This document shows positions 46,455-56,766 of a stretch of 64,000 bases of DNA, piece after piece (positions within the stretch are counted from its first letter, which is position 1; every line of letters begins with the position of its first letter). The notes under the pieces are model-generated. The model was not told where the DNA came from. It was given only the letters and a program-made list of their open reading frames with translations, and searched no databases. Source of the DNA: Boudabousia liubingyangii (GTDB lineage: Bacteria > Actinomycetota > Actinomycetes > Actinomycetales > Actinomycetaceae); the NCBI RefSeq assembly GCF_001907245.1, contig NZ_MQSU01000004.1, forward strand, positions 1-64,000. Direction: 5' to 3'. The position numbers and the translations under genes are program-made.

Positions 46455-47339
46455 TTACAAACCAAACCAGCGGAACGTGCCCGCCCAGACTGCCGCCCCC
46501 AAGGCGACGGCAGCAATACCTATACCTGCCAAAATAGTCAAAGTGTCACGCCCTCGCCACTCAGACGGGCGAGCCCACGACCTCGGATTCGACCCAAAGC
46601 CCCGCGCCTCCATCGCCGTAGACAAGTCCGCGGCCCGACGAATCGCAATCACCAACATCGCAAAAGCCATCTGCCCAAAGCGCTTAAACTTGCCCGTATC
46701 GGTCAAACCACGCGCCCGGCGAGCCAACTCCATAATCCGCCACTCATTCATCAACTGGCCCGTCATCCGCACCGCCGCCAAAGACGCCAAAACGAAACGC
46801 ACCGGCAACTTCGCATTCTGCGCCAGCGCATCCGCCGCCCTAGTCGGGTCCGTATGCAAAAACAGGGCCACCGCCGGCAGGGCCAAAGCCAAAACTCGAA
46901 TCAGGATCGCCGAAGCTAACTTGATCGAATTATCGCTAATGTTCATCAGCCACCAAGAGAAATAAACCTGCCCGGATGGCTTCGCATAAAGCAACATGGT
47001 CACCGAGGCCAGTGGGGCCGCCAGCAGGATCGGCCAAGCCATCCTAGCTAAGTGCCTAAACTTCACGCCCCCAGCAGCTAACGCAATCACTTCCAAAACC
47101 AGTGCGGTCAGGCCACTCACCCAGTCCACCGTCACCATCAGTGGGGTAGAAAGGCAGAACAGGGCCAAAATGCGCGCGAAAGGATTCGTTGAGGCAATAA
47201 AATACGGGGGCTCAGTTAGCGTGGGCGCCCCATAGGGGCCCAGATCCACGGGCTTCCCGCCCACCACGGGGCTCACCGCACCGGTGGGCTGTGCCAGCTC
47301 GCTTCCTTTCCCCGCCGAGGCCGCCTGCGAACTACTCAC
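46455..47339 (-). CDS. ecfT: ECF transporter transmembrane subunit EcfT
   Basis: A 294-residue membrane protein, with about six predicted helices and the EcfT coupling-helix motifs with ARR/ARG (MELARRARG and MEARGFG). It couples ATP hydrolysis to movement of the S subunit. The start is GTG, overlapping the EcfA stop (GTGA), so it is translated together with the ATPase. The first 35 residues are Ser/Ala/Gly-rich and probably cytosolic. Confidence 0.88.
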   Translation of the reverse strand: MSSSQAASAGKGSELAQPTGAVSPVVGGKPVDLGPYGAPTLTEPPYFIASTNPFARILALFCLSTPLMVTVDWVSGLTALVLEVIALAAGGVKFRHLARMAWPILLAAPLASVTMLLYAKPSGQVYFSWWLMNISDNSIKLASAILIRVLALALPAVALFLHTDPTRAADALAQNAKLPVRFVLASLAAVRMTGQLMNEWRIMELARRARGLTDTGKFKRFGQMAFAMLVIAIRRAADLSTAMEARGFGSNPRSWARPSEWRGRDTLTILAGIGIAAVALGAAVWAGTFRWFGL

Positions 47340-48973
47340 TTCACGCTCACCCCGCTTTCATCCACGTGCAAAATATGCTGACCCAAGGCCGCCAAATAAT
47401 CCTCATCATGCGTCACCGACACCAGGGTCGTGCCCTGCTCAATCAGTGACTTAAGCAGGCGAATCAACTCCCGCCAAGTCCGCAAATCCTGGCCGAAAGT
47501 CGGCTCATCAAGGAAAATTACCTGCGGGGCACTAACCAGCACGGTCGCCACTGACAGGCGGCGCTTTTCCCCGCCCGACAGCGTGAACGGGTTCGCCTTC
47601 GCTAGCTTGTCCAAACGTAAACGAGTCAGCACCTCCATGGCCTGCTCATGAGCTTCTTCCTCCGCGATCCCCAGCGCCTGCGGGCCCGCCATCAGCTCAC
47701 CGACCACGGTACTGGTCACGAACTGGTGCTCTGGAGACTGGAAGACCGTACCCAAACGGGGTAAAAGCTGCTTTGAGGACCAATCATGCGGATCAACCGG
47801 CAACAGCCCGTCCGCGCCCAGCAGGCCCTTCGGTGCTTGGCGACGCCAAAAATGTTTCTTCACGATCGGCTCATCCGGCAGGGGAGTGCGCAGGTCTTCT
47901 GAAGCGTGGACCGTGCCCGAAAGGGCCGGCAGCAGGCCCGCCAAGGTCAGAGCCAAAGTGGACTTACCGGCCCCATTCACGCCAGTAATGCAGGTGGAAA
48001 CCCCGCGGGGGATCGAGCACTGTAGGTGCTGCCCGACCGGGTGTTCCGGCGAGTAGCCGATAGTCAGGTCATCGGCCCAAATAATCGGTTCTAGCTTTGC
48101 CGAGGACGCGTGCTGCGTATCCCTTGGCTCGCTAGTTTCGCCCGCTTCTTCCGGCGAAAGCTGCTTCGAGACAGCCTTAAATAGCGCCCGGTCCTTTACG
48201 CTCACCTTGGGGAGCGGCTTGGGGCGTTCAAAGTCCGCGACCCACACGCCCTGTTCAGCCAGTTCTGCGCCGTGCTCCGCTAGGACCTGAGCGGGCGGGC
48301 CATCGACGCGCACGCCGCCGCCCTTTTCTAGGACCACAATCCGGTCCACGTGCTCAGCCCAGATTGGCACCCGGTGCTCCACCACGATCAGCGTGGCACC
48401 GGTACGTTCCTGGGCGCGGATCACCGCATCACGAACCTCCAAAATGCCTTCTGGGTCCAAGTTGGCAGTCGGCTCATCCAGAAGCAGCAGCCCGGGGGCC
48501 ATGGCCAGCGCGCCCGCCAGTGCCATGCGCTGCTTTTGGCCGCCGGAAAGCGCGTTCGTGGGCCTAGTTAACGGCACGTCCAAACCCACCGCATCCAGGG
48601 CCTCATAGACACGCTGCCAAATCTCTGGCCGGGGGACCTGCAGGCTCTCTGGCCCGAAGGCCACGTCATCCCCGACCTTACCCACAATCACCTGCGAGTT
48701 TGGGTCCTGCAGGACCATGCCCACTCGGCCGCGTTGGTCCGCCGGGGCCTGCCCGTCAATCAAAAGCTGACCGGCCTGTTCGCCCTCGTCAGCAGCTAAA
48801 ACGCCTGCCAAGGCGTGCAGGAAAGTAGACTTACCCGCCCCGGAAGGGCCCAGTAGTAAAACCCGCTGTCCGGGCTGAACCTCAAGGTCCAACCCGGACA
48901 GGGTGAAGTTTCGTCGGGATGCGTGCCGCCAACCCCACCCGCGGGCGGAAACGGCAGCTGGCTTAATCTCCAC
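47336..48973 (-). CDS. ecfA: Fused ECF transporter ATPase (EcfA-EcfA')
   Basis: A 545-residue protein with two ABC ATPase domains. The N-terminal one has Walker A GPSGAGKST, signature LSGGQKQR and Walker B LLLLDEPTAN. The C-terminal one has GVNGAGKST, LSGGEKRR and VIFLDEPTFGQD. Both sites look active. The linker near 245-290 is charged. The fusion of the two ATPases is typical of the thiamine/HMP ECF transporters (YkoD-like) of actinobacteria and firmicutes. Its gene lies between the S-subunit gene and ecfT. Confidence 0.93.
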   Translation of the reverse strand: MEIKPAAVSARGWGWRHASRRNFTLSGLDLEVQPGQRVLLLGPSGAGKSTFLHALAGVLAADEGEQAGQLLIDGQAPADQRGRVGMVLQDPNSQVIVGKVGDDVAFGPESLQVPRPEIWQRVYEALDAVGLDVPLTRPTNALSGGQKQRMALAGALAMAPGLLLLDEPTANLDPEGILEVRDAVIRAQERTGATLIVVEHRVPIWAEHVDRIVVLEKGGGVRVDGPPAQVLAEHGAELAEQGVWVADFERPKPLPKVSVKDRALFKAVSKQLSPEEAGETSEPRDTQHASSAKLEPIIWADDLTIGYSPEHPVGQHLQCSIPRGVSTCITGVNGAGKSTLALTLAGLLPALSGTVHASEDLRTPLPDEPIVKKHFWRRQAPKGLLGADGLLPVDPHDWSSKQLLPRLGTVFQSPEHQFVTSTVVGELMAGPQALGIAEEEAHEQAMEVLTRLRLDKLAKANPFTLSGGEKRRLSVATVLVSAPQVIFLDEPTFGQDLRTWRELIRLLKSLIEQGTTLVSVTHDEDYLAALGQHILHVDESGVSVK

Positions 48974-48996
48974 AGTAAAAACTAATTAGCTTCAGC

Positions 48997-49599
48997 TCAG
49001 TCCACAATGCGGGCTTCGCGGCCCGAAGCTAAACGATCCAAGGCGCCAGTGGTAGCTAGTGCGCGAGTTAGGATCCAGCCCAGTAGGCCAGCTAGGATCG
49101 CGCCAGAAACCACTAGGGAACCCAAGTAGATGGCATTGTAGGTGAAGCCCAGGGCGATGTTCGGGGTGGAGCCGTAGAACAGTTCCAAAACCCAGGCGCC
49201 CACGCCTGCACCCGCACCGGCCAACATGGCGACCGGCAGGTTGAACTTACGGTAGGCGAAGAGTAGGAAGATGATTCCCGCGCCGGCACCCTGTGCTAGG
49301 CCCGAGTAAATCGTGGAAATACCCCACTGGGAACCCAGTAGTGCAGAGATCGTCGCTGCTAGGGTTTCAACGAACAGGGCAGCGCCGGGCTTACGGATGA
49401 TCAAGCCACCCAGCACGCCACCGATCAGCCAAACGCCGGCCACCAGTCCACCCATACCGGGGGTGATGGCGTTAACGGTAGACCAGAGCTGACCGCCCAC
49501 AATATTCCAGCCTAGGAAGATCAGGCCGGTGACGACAGCTAGGACAGCGGCGGTAACAATGTCAATGACTCGCCAGTTCAAGTTCGGCTTAGTTGCCAT
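48997..49599 (-). CDS. ykoE: YkoE-like S subunit of thiamine-type ECF transporter
   Basis: A 200-residue integral membrane protein with about five or six helices, beginning MATKPNLNWRVIDIVTAAVLAV, which resembles the YkoE family predicted to bind thiamine or its HMP precursor. The TPP riboswitch directly upstream gives independent support for thiamine. The two ATPase and T genes follow. Together they form a complete energy-coupling factor importer. The exact vitamer is not decided by sequence. Confidence 0.88.
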   Translation of the reverse strand: MATKPNLNWRVIDIVTAAVLAVVTGLIFLGWNIVGGQLWSTVNAITPGMGGLVAGVWLIGGVLGGLIIRKPGAALFVETLAATISALLGSQWGISTIYSGLAQGAGAGIIFLLFAYRKFNLPVAMLAGAGAGVGAWVLELFYGSTPNIALGFTYNAIYLGSLVVSGAILAGLLGWILTRALATTGALDRLASGREARIVD

Positions 49600-49672
49600 A
49601 AGAAAAGTGCTCCTTCATGCAGTTGCAAGGACGCACGTAGCTTTTACGTGCGCGGGGCACGGAGAAGAGAAA

Positions 49673-49770
49673 ACCTTCCTGCGCCGGCATTACCCGGTTC
49701 AGGTCCAAACGGTCGAAAGCGAAAGTGCTTTCCTCTCAGCCCAGTCGGTAGGGCTCCCGTGTTCGTCGCC
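49673..49770 (-). ncRNA. TPP riboswitch controlling the ECF transporter operon
   Basis: On the minus strand the leader contains the conserved CTGAGA segment and, after a variable stem, ACCTGAACCGGGTAATGCC followed by GGCGCAGGAAGG, the two core elements of the thiamine pyrophosphate aptamer. The P1-side arms (GGGAGCCC and its partners) fit. It lies about 75 nt before the S-subunit start, so it probably blocks expression at translation initiation or by an expression-platform hairpin when TPP is abundant. Confidence 0.93.
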
Positions 49771-49910
49771 TATTGTGACACAATCCCAATAAGAATGACC
49801 AGTGAGAAGCCCAACAGTGGACAAAATGCACTAGCCCCAATCCACAGAAAACCGAATTCACAGGGCACGCGGAACAAAGCAAAGCTCCGCCGCCCTAGAC
49901 GCGTTAATCT

Positions 49911-52664
49911 ATGAACACTATGGATAGCCTCTTCGCCAGCCTCGGTCTAAACGCCCCCAAAGCCACCAGCGCCCCCGCGCGCCTACCGCAGCTTTCTACG
50001 GGCATCTACTCTGACCATGACGAGGACGCCCCCACGCCCCCTCGGCGCACCAACCCCGAAGACCTCCTAGAAGGCCTAAACCCCGAACAAGCCGCCGCCG
50101 TCGAACATACCGGCGCGCCCCTCCTTGTAATCGCGGGTGCAGGCTCAGGCAAAACTCGCGTACTCACGCACCGCATCGCCTACCTAATCGCCACCGGACA
50201 GGCCCGCCCCTCCGAAATCCTAGCGATCACCTTCACCAATAAAGCGGCCGCCGAAATGCGCGAACGCGTCAGCAATTTGGTGGGCCCCGCCGCCAACTAT
50301 ATGTGGGTCTCCACCTTCCACTCCGCCTGCGTGCGCATCCTACGCCAGCACGCCAACGCCGCCGGACTCAAAACCACCTTCACCATCTACGACCAGGCCG
50401 ACGCTCAACGACTAGTCACCCTGATCTGTAAAGAACTAAACCTAGACCCCAAACAGTTCCCCCCGAAGAGCTTCGCCTTCAAAATCTCAGACCTCAAAAA
50501 TGACCTGATCAGCCCCGAAGGGTACGAGGCCTCTGCCGCCAAAGACCCACAATCTCAGGCGCTCATTAAAATCTACGCCACCTACCAGCAGCGCCTGCGG
50601 GACGCGAATGCCGTCGACTTTGACGACCTGATCATGCTCAGCGTCAAGCTGCTACGCGAACACCCCGCGATCGCCGAACACTACCACCGGCGCTTCCGGC
50701 ACATCCTAGTTGACGAATACCAGGATACGAACCACGCCCAGTACGAACTAGTGCGCGTCCTAGTCGGAAACGGGAAAGACGTTGAGCCCGCCCAGCTGAC
50801 CGTCGTGGGTGACTCTGACCAGTCCATCTACGCCTTCCGCGGGGCCACCATCCGCAATATTGAAGAGTTCGAAAAAGACTTCAAAGACGCCCGCACCATC
50901 ACCCTAGAACAAAACTACCGTTCCACCCAGAACATCCTGTCTGCCGCGAACGCGATCATTGCTGCCAACCAGGGCCGCCGAGCCAAAAACCTCTGGACCG
51001 CCCACGGTGACGGAGCCAAAATCGTTACCGACGCGGCCGAATCGGACCGGGATGAAGCAAACTTCCTGATCACCGAAATCGACGCCCTGCGTGCCCAGGG
51101 CCGCACCTACGGGGACGTGGCCGTCTTCTACCGCACCAACGCACAATCCCGCGCCCTAGAAGATGCCCTAGTCAAAAACGGTATTCCCTACCGGGTCATT
51201 GGCGGTACGCGATTCTACGATCGTAAAGAAATCAAAGACGCCATCGCCTACCTGCACGTGCTCGAAAACCCGGACGATACCGTCTCCATCCTGCGCATCA
51301 TTAACACTCCGCGACGGGGGATAGGCGATAAAACCATCGCTACGCTCAACGCCTACGCTCAGCGAGTCGGCGTCTCTCTAGGTGCCGCGCTCTCACGCCT
51401 AGTTCTAAGTGACCTGCCGGTATTGCCGGAAGCTGCGACCTCGGAAGAGGAAAAGCCCGCGGAAAAGGCCCCCAAGGTAACGAACGCGGACTACCCGGAC
51501 GCCGCCAAACTCCACGCGTTACTAAACCGTATCTGGCCCGAACTGGCCACCCTGCCGCCCTTTAACGACCTCAGCGCCCGCGTCACCAAAACCCTGCGCG
51601 AATTCTGGCTACAAATCCTGCGCCTCAACCCCGAAGAAGGCGACCCCATCGCGCCCCTCCTAGACCAAATCCTGGACGATTCGGGATACCTAGCGGCCCT
51701 GCGTGCCTCCACCGACCTGCAGGACGCCAGTCGTGTCGACAACCTAGCTGAACTTCACGCGGTCGCCCTCGAATTCGACCAAAACCCGCCCGCCCGGGAA
51801 GAAAACCAAAGCACCCTGGGTGCCTTCCTAGAAAGCGTCGCCCTAGTTGCAGACGCAGACCAACTAGAACATGACGAGGAAGGCCAAGTCACCCTCATGA
51901 CCGTACACACCGCGAAGGGCCTCGAGTTCCCCGTGGTCTTCGTGACCGGCATGGAAGACGGTACCTTCCCGCACTCGCGTTCCCTAGAGGACCCGAACGA
52001 GCTGAGCGAAGAACGTCGGCTAGCTTATGTGGCCGTGACGCGCGCTCGCGAACAGCTCTACCTGACCCGCGCCGGCTCCCGCAGTTCTTGGGGAACCCCG
52101 CAGATGCTACCCGCCTCGCGCTTCCTGGCCGATATTCCGGCGGAGGTCCAAGAAGCTCGTCGCGCCACGACATTCAGTGAACAAAGCTTCCAGCAGGGGA
52201 GTGCCGGTTACGGTTACGGGTCTGGTTATGGTTCTGGCCGAGGCGGATACGGTTCCGGCGGTTATGGCTCTGGCCGCTATGGGCGCGGCTACGGCGATGA
52301 CTCCTACAGCGGTAACTACTCCAGTAGCGACTACGGGGACGATACCGATTTTGCCCCCGCCTACGGTAGTGGCCGGGCCCGCCCCATGCCGGATCTGAGC
52401 CGCCGAGCCGAACCCACCATGGGGGCGACCGCTAGGGCCCGCGCGGCCGCCAAAGCCGCCAAAAAAGCCAGCGAAAAACAGTCCTCCCAAACCCGATTCC
52501 ACTACGGGATCAAACCCGCAGACCGAATCGAGCACCCCACCTTCGGGACCGGTATAGTCATGGACGTAACCGGCAGTGGGGAAGCCGAAATCGCCGAAGT
52601 TACCTTCGACGATGGAAAACACAAACGCCTCATGCTGAGATTCGCTAAGGTAAAGAAGATATGA
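49911..52664 (+). CDS. pcrA: UvrD/PcrA-type DNA helicase
   Basis: A 917-residue SF1A helicase. Walker A GAGSGKT is at about 76-82, followed by TFTNKAAAEMRER, DEYQDTN, GDSDQSIYAFRGA, QNYRST, and, in domain 2, TVHTAKGLEF and YVAVTRA. It unwinds DNA in repair and replication. Two oddities: a hydrophilic N-terminal extension of about 50 residues, and a Gly/Tyr/Ser-rich tract (about 765-825) before the conserved C-terminal domain. A GTTAAT box lies 3-11 nt before the ATGs at 49911 and 49920, so the start is one of these and the mRNA may be leaderless. It overlaps the acyltransferase gene by ATGA. Confidence 0.93.
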   Translation: MNTMDSLFASLGLNAPKATSAPARLPQLSTGIYSDHDEDAPTPPRRTNPEDLLEGLNPEQAAAVEHTGAPLLVIAGAGSGKTRVLTHRIAYLIATGQARPSEILAITFTNKAAAEMRERVSNLVGPAANYMWVSTFHSACVRILRQHANAAGLKTTFTIYDQADAQRLVTLICKELNLDPKQFPPKSFAFKISDLKNDLISPEGYEASAAKDPQSQALIKIYATYQQRLRDANAVDFDDLIMLSVKLLREHPAIAEHYHRRFRHILVDEYQDTNHAQYELVRVLVGNGKDVEPAQLTVVGDSDQSIYAFRGATIRNIEEFEKDFKDARTITLEQNYRSTQNILSAANAIIAANQGRRAKNLWTAHGDGAKIVTDAAESDRDEANFLITEIDALRAQGRTYGDVAVFYRTNAQSRALEDALVKNGIPYRVIGGTRFYDRKEIKDAIAYLHVLENPDDTVSILRIINTPRRGIGDKTIATLNAYAQRVGVSLGAALSRLVLSDLPVLPEAATSEEEKPAEKAPKVTNADYPDAAKLHALLNRIWPELATLPPFNDLSARVTKTLREFWLQILRLNPEEGDPIAPLLDQILDDSGYLAALRASTDLQDASRVDNLAELHAVALEFDQNPPAREENQSTLGAFLESVALVADADQLEHDEEGQVTLMTVHTAKGLEFPVVFVTGMEDGTFPHSRSLEDPNELSEERRLAYVAVTRAREQLYLTRAGSRSSWGTPQMLPASRFLADIPAEVQEARRATTFSEQSFQQGSAGYGYGSGYGSGRGGYGSGGYGSGRYGRGYGDDSYSGNYSSSDYGDDTDFAPAYGSGRARPMPDLSRRAEPTMGATARARAAAKAAKKASEKQSSQTRFHYGIKPADRIEHPTFGTGIVMDVTGSGEAEIAEVTFDDGKHKRLMLRFAKVKKI

Positions 52665-54616
52665 GTAACACCAGAACGAACCCTTACCCGCGCATCACCG
52701 GCGACCAAGGCGGACGGATCCCCGGCCTTGACGGCCTGCGCGCCCTAGCGATCGCGGCCGTGCTCATCTACCACCTGCACCCTGCCGCACTGACCGGCGG
52801 GTTCATTGGTGTAGACATCTTTTTTGTCCTCTCTGGCTTCCTCATCTCCACCCTGCTACTTCGTCACTATCAGCAGTTCTCCAACCTGAACCTAGCTAAC
52901 TTCTGGGTTCGACGGGCCCGGCGCCTTATCCCGGCAGTCCTGACCCTAGTGCTGGTTTGTACCCCCATCGCGGCCCTAACCAACCGTGACCTACTAGTTG
53001 GGATCAGACGACAACTGGCCGGAGCCCTGACCTTTACCACCAACTGGGTGGAAATCTTTGCGGGCTCCTCATACTTTGACCGGACCTCACCGATAATCTA
53101 CGCAAACCTCTGGTCCCTAGGTGTAGAAGAACAGTTCTACGTACTGTGGCCGCTAATCCTAATCGCCCTGATCTGGGCTGGGAAAACCTGGCAGGCACGC
53201 GCTGGCCTAACCGGCCTCATGGCCCTACTATCAGCCACCGCCATGGCACTGCTATTCGTCCCCGGAAACGACGCTACCCGCGTCTACTACGGTCTAGACA
53301 CGCACGCCTTCGGTCTGATGATCGGGGCTATCCTAGCGATGGCCTACACCACCAGGATTCACAACCCCTTCCCCAAACTAAATCCCCGCGTCTTTGGGCC
53401 TACCTTCATCATCATCGGCCTAGGTGTCCTCATGACCCTCTCCGTGATGCTCACCGAAGAAGGCACCGCCACTTACCGCGGCGGACTACTGGGAGCCTCA
53501 CTAGCAGCGGCACTCTTGATTGCCGGCCTGCTACTAATGCCGAAATTTTCTGAAACGATCGTTGACAACCCGGCTAGCGTCTGGATCGGGCAGCGCTCCT
53601 ACGGTATTTACCTGTGGCACTGGCCCGTCCTACTAATCGCCGAACAAGCCTGGGTAGTTCCCGACGGTACCTGGAAGTACTGGGCGCTGCGCGTCCTCGT
53701 CGTGATCCTCTGTGTAGTCGGGGCGGACGCCTCCTTCCGCTGGGTTGAAACCCCCATGCGTCGCGATGGCATCACCTACACCCTGCGAGCCCTACGTGCC
53801 GCACCCCCAAAGATCTGGCGCCCCATCACGCTAGGGGTAACCACCCTAACCGCTTTCACCCTCTTCGCCGCCGCCACCGCCCCCAAACTATCAGCCGTGG
53901 GAGCACAAATCGAAGGTGAAGAACAGAGCAAACTAACCGTCGTCACCGACGCTACCGCCGCCGCTGCCCAAATGGAAGCCGCGCGCGAAGCCGCCGCCGC
54001 TAAAGCTAAAGCCGAAGCTGAGGCCAAAGCTAAAGCCCAAGCCGAACTTGAATCCCAAGGCATTGCCAAAGCCTACGAAGCTAAAGGCCTAGCCGACCCG
54101 ACCATCCCCACCGGTGAAGAAATCACCGCGCTGGGCGACTCCCTGATCGTCACCTCCAAAGACGGCCTCAAAGAAGTCTTCCCCGGGATCGCTATTCACG
54201 CTAAGTCCAACTCGCAGTGGAAACACGCCATGGGCTTCCTCAAACAGGCACAGGATGCGGGCGAACTGCGCCGCGCCGTCGTCGTCGACTTCGGTACCAA
54301 CGCCGGTCTCCCAGACCCGGCCCCACTGGAAGAACTAATCAAGGCCCTAGGGCCAAAGCGACAAATCGTCCTCGTCAATATTGGCTCCCGGTCCACCTTC
54401 GTGCCGCGAACCAACGAAATTCTTAACGAGGTGGCCGCAAAATACCCCAATGTGATCGTCGCAGACTGGGCCACAGTGGCCAAAGAAAACCCCAAACTAC
54501 TGCAATCTGACCGGACGCACCCCAATGTAAAGGGTGCAACGGTCATGGGTGAGACCATTAAGAGTGCATTCGAAGCACTATCGAAAAAGCTCCAAAAAGC
54601 ATACGATAGTCAGTGA
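52661..54616 (+). CDS. OafA-type acyltransferase with C-terminal SGNH domain
   Basis: A 651-residue protein. The N-terminal acyltransferase-3 domain has about ten or eleven membrane helices with the early DGLRALAIAAVLIYHLHP segment (catalytic His), GFIGVDIFFVLSGFL and YGIYLWHWPV. A charged Ala/Lys/Glu-rich linker, probably a helix or coiled coil (about 415-475), joins an extracytoplasmic SGNH domain with ALGDSLI and the final DRTHP motif. Such proteins O-acetylate peptidoglycan or surface glycans. The ATG overlaps the helicase stop (ATGA), a tight link whose functional meaning is not obvious. Confidence 0.9.
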   Translation: MSNTRTNPYPRITGDQGGRIPGLDGLRALAIAAVLIYHLHPAALTGGFIGVDIFFVLSGFLISTLLLRHYQQFSNLNLANFWVRRARRLIPAVLTLVLVCTPIAALTNRDLLVGIRRQLAGALTFTTNWVEIFAGSSYFDRTSPIIYANLWSLGVEEQFYVLWPLILIALIWAGKTWQARAGLTGLMALLSATAMALLFVPGNDATRVYYGLDTHAFGLMIGAILAMAYTTRIHNPFPKLNPRVFGPTFIIIGLGVLMTLSVMLTEEGTATYRGGLLGASLAAALLIAGLLLMPKFSETIVDNPASVWIGQRSYGIYLWHWPVLLIAEQAWVVPDGTWKYWALRVLVVILCVVGADASFRWVETPMRRDGITYTLRALRAAPPKIWRPITLGVTTLTAFTLFAAATAPKLSAVGAQIEGEEQSKLTVVTDATAAAAQMEAAREAAAAKAKAEAEAKAKAQAELESQGIAKAYEAKGLADPTIPTGEEITALGDSLIVTSKDGLKEVFPGIAIHAKSNSQWKHAMGFLKQAQDAGELRRAVVVDFGTNAGLPDPAPLEELIKALGPKRQIVLVNIGSRSTFVPRTNEILNEVAAKYPNVIVADWATVAKENPKLLQSDRTHPNVKGATVMGETIKSAFEALSKKLQKAYDSQ

Positions 54617-54658
54617 GTAAATCCCATCACTAAGGGTTACAACTAAGAAAGGACCAAA

Positions 54659-55828
54659 GTGGACCTCTACGAATACCAGGCACGCGAACTATTCGGCGCC
54701 CACGGCGTGCCCGTACTACCGTACGCGGTAGCCACGACCGGCAGCGAAGCCGAAGCAGGTGCCAAAGAACTCAACGCCGAGTTATATGTAATCAAAGCCC
54801 AGGTGAAAACCGGTGGCCGCGGTAAAGCCGGTGGCGTCAAACTAGCACACAACCCGGAAGAAGCCAAGGAAAAAGCCGAAGCGATCCTACAGCTCAACAT
54901 TAAGGGCCACGACGTCAAACGCGTCATGGTCGCCACCGCCGCTGACATCGCCGTCGAATACTACTTCTCCATCCTGCTAGACCGCGCCTCAGGGCAGCAC
55001 CTAGTGCTCTGCTCCGCCGAAGGCGGCATGGATATTGAAACCCTAGCGAAAGAATCCCCCGAAAAACTAGCCCGCGTGGGACTACACCCCACCCGCGGCA
55101 TTGACGAGGAAGTCGCCCGCGACATCTGCCGCCAGGCCCTAATCCCCGAAGAACACCACGACGCCGTCGTCCCCGTCCTCATTAAACTCTGGGAAACCTA
55201 CCGCGACGAAGACGCCACCCTAGTGGAAGTCAACCCGCTAGTTATCACCCCCGAAGGTGAATGCCTAGCCCTAGACGCGAAAGTCACCCTAGACGACAAC
55301 GCTCGCTTCCGTCACCCAGAACACCTAGAGCTAGTAGACAAGTCCACCGTAGACCCGCGTGAACAGGCCGCAAAAGACGCCGGCCTCAACTACGTTCGCC
55401 TAGAAGGCGAAGTAGGCATCATCGGTAACGGTGCCGGCCTGGTCATGTCCACCCTAGACGTAGTCGCCTACGCCGGTGAAGAATACGGGGTCAAGCCCGC
55501 GAACTTCCTTGATATCGGTGGTGGCGCTTCCGCCCAGGTGATGGCCGACGGCCTCAAGATCATCATTGAAGACCCGCAGGTACGCTCCGTCCTAGTCAAC
55601 GTCTTCGGTGGCATCACCGCCTGTGACCAGGTTGCCAACGGCATCATCGAAGCCCTGAACATTCTTGGTGACACCGCCACCAAACCGATCGTAGTTCGCC
55701 TAGACGGCAACCGGGTAGAAGCCGGCCGCGCCATCCTCGAATCCGCCAACCACCCGTTGGTCACCATGATTCCAACCATGGACGAGGCCGCCGCTGCCGC
55801 TGCCAAACTAGCCGCCCAAGCCAACTAA
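54659..55828 (+). CDS. sucC: Succinyl-CoA ligase beta subunit
   Basis: A 389-residue ATP-grasp protein that, with SucD, converts succinyl-CoA to succinate with ATP or GTP synthesis in the TCA cycle. Signatures: [12 protein letters not shown] at the start, [16 protein letters not shown] for nucleotide binding, LVEVNPLV, and [10 protein letters not shown] near the C-terminus. The start is GTG with an aaagga Shine-Dalgarno. sucD follows after 23 bp. Codons are CTA-rich. Confidence 0.97.
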   Translation: MDLYEYQARELFGAHGVPVLPYAVATTGSEAEAGAKELNAELYVIKAQVKTGGRGKAGGVKLAHNPEEAKEKAEAILQLNIKGHDVKRVMVATAADIAVEYYFSILLDRASGQHLVLCSAEGGMDIETLAKESPEKLARVGLHPTRGIDEEVARDICRQALIPEEHHDAVVPVLIKLWETYRDEDATLVEVNPLVITPEGECLALDAKVTLDDNARFRHPEHLELVDKSTVDPREQAAKDAGLNYVRLEGEVGIIGNGAGLVMSTLDVVAYAGEEYGVKPANFLDIGGGASAQVMADGLKIIIEDPQVRSVLVNVFGGITACDQVANGIIEALNILGDTATKPIVVRLDGNRVEAGRAILESANHPLVTMIPTMDEAAAAAAKLAAQAN

Positions 55829-55851
55829 CCCGAACCTAGGAGAGAACTCAA

Positions 55852-56766
55852 ATGGCAATCTTTTTAGATGAAAACTCAATTGTCCTAGTCCAGGGTATGA
55901 CCGGGGCAGAAGGCATGAAACACACTGGCCGGATGCTCAACGCGGGCACCCGCATTGCTGGCGGCGTCAACCCCCGCAAGGCCAACACCGAAGTCGAATT
56001 CAACGTCGAACCCTACGGCCCCAAGGCTGACAGCCTCCAGGCCGGCCCGGTCAGCGTAAAGGTCTTCGGCACCGTCAAGGAAGGCCGCGAAGCAACCGGA
56101 GCAAACACCTCCGTCATCTTCGTCCCGCCGGCCTTCACCAAGGGCGCTGTCCTAGAAGCCATCGACGCCGGAATGGAACTAGTAGTCGTCATTACCGAGG
56201 GCGTACCCGTCAAGGACGCCGTCGAATTCTGCGCCTATGCCAAAGAAAAAGGTACCCGCATCATTGGCCCCAACTGCCCCGGCATTATCAGCCCCGGACA
56301 GTCCAATGTGGGGATTACCCCGGCAGACATCACCGGCCCAGGACGCCTAGGCCTAGTGTCCAAGTCCGGCACCCTGACCTACCAGCTCATGTACGAATTA
56401 CGCGACCTAGGCTTCACCACCTGCCTAGGCATTGGTGGCGACCCGGTTGTGGGCACTAGCCACATCGATGCCCTCGCTGCCTTCGAAGCCGACCCGAACA
56501 CCGACGCAATCGTCATGATCGGTGAAATCGGTGGCGACGCAGAAGAACGCGCCGCCCAGTACATCAAGGAACACGTCACCAAACCGGTAGTCGCCTACAT
56601 CGCGGGCTTCACCGCCCCCGAAGGCAAGACCATGGGCCACGCGGGCGCAATTGTTTCCGGTTCTGCCGGTACCGCCGCTGCCAAGGCCGAAGCCCTAGAA
56701 GCCGTCGGCGTGAAGGTCGGTAAGACCCCCACCCAGACCGCTGAACTAGTCCGGAGCTTCCTGTGA
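55852..56766 (+). CDS. sucD: Succinyl-CoA ligase alpha subunit
   Basis: A 304-residue subunit carrying the CoA-binding Rossmann fold ([11 protein letters not shown] near the start) and the active-site histidine in GHAGAIVSG (near 260-268). [10 protein letters not shown] and [15 protein letters not shown] are the conserved nucleotide and CoA loops. It forms the enzyme with SucC. A good Shine-Dalgarno (taggaga) precedes the ATG. It shares GTGA with the next gene, so translation is coupled to the PerM-like protein. Confidence 0.97.
   Translation: MAIFLDENSIVLVQGMTGAEGMKHTGRMLNAGTRIAGGVNPRKANTEVEFNVEPYGPKADSLQAGPVSVKVFGTVKEGREATGANTSVIFVPPAFTKGAVLEAIDAGMELVVVITEGVPVKDAVEFCAYAKEKGTRIIGPNCPGIISPGQSNVGITPADITGPGRLGLVSKSGTLTYQLMYELRDLGFTTCLGIGGDPVVGTSHIDALAAFEADPNTDAIVMIGEIGGDAEERAAQYIKEHVTKPVVAYIAGFTAPEGKTMGHAGAIVSGSAGTAAAKAEALEAVGVKVGKTPTQTAELVRSFL

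Noticed and set aside
52195-52380. Repetitive DNA that could be taken for a tandem-repeat or CRISPR-like array
   Set aside because: The repeats are in-frame GYGS-type codons within PcrA, irregular in length and without spacers. No CRISPR array was seen anywhere in the window.
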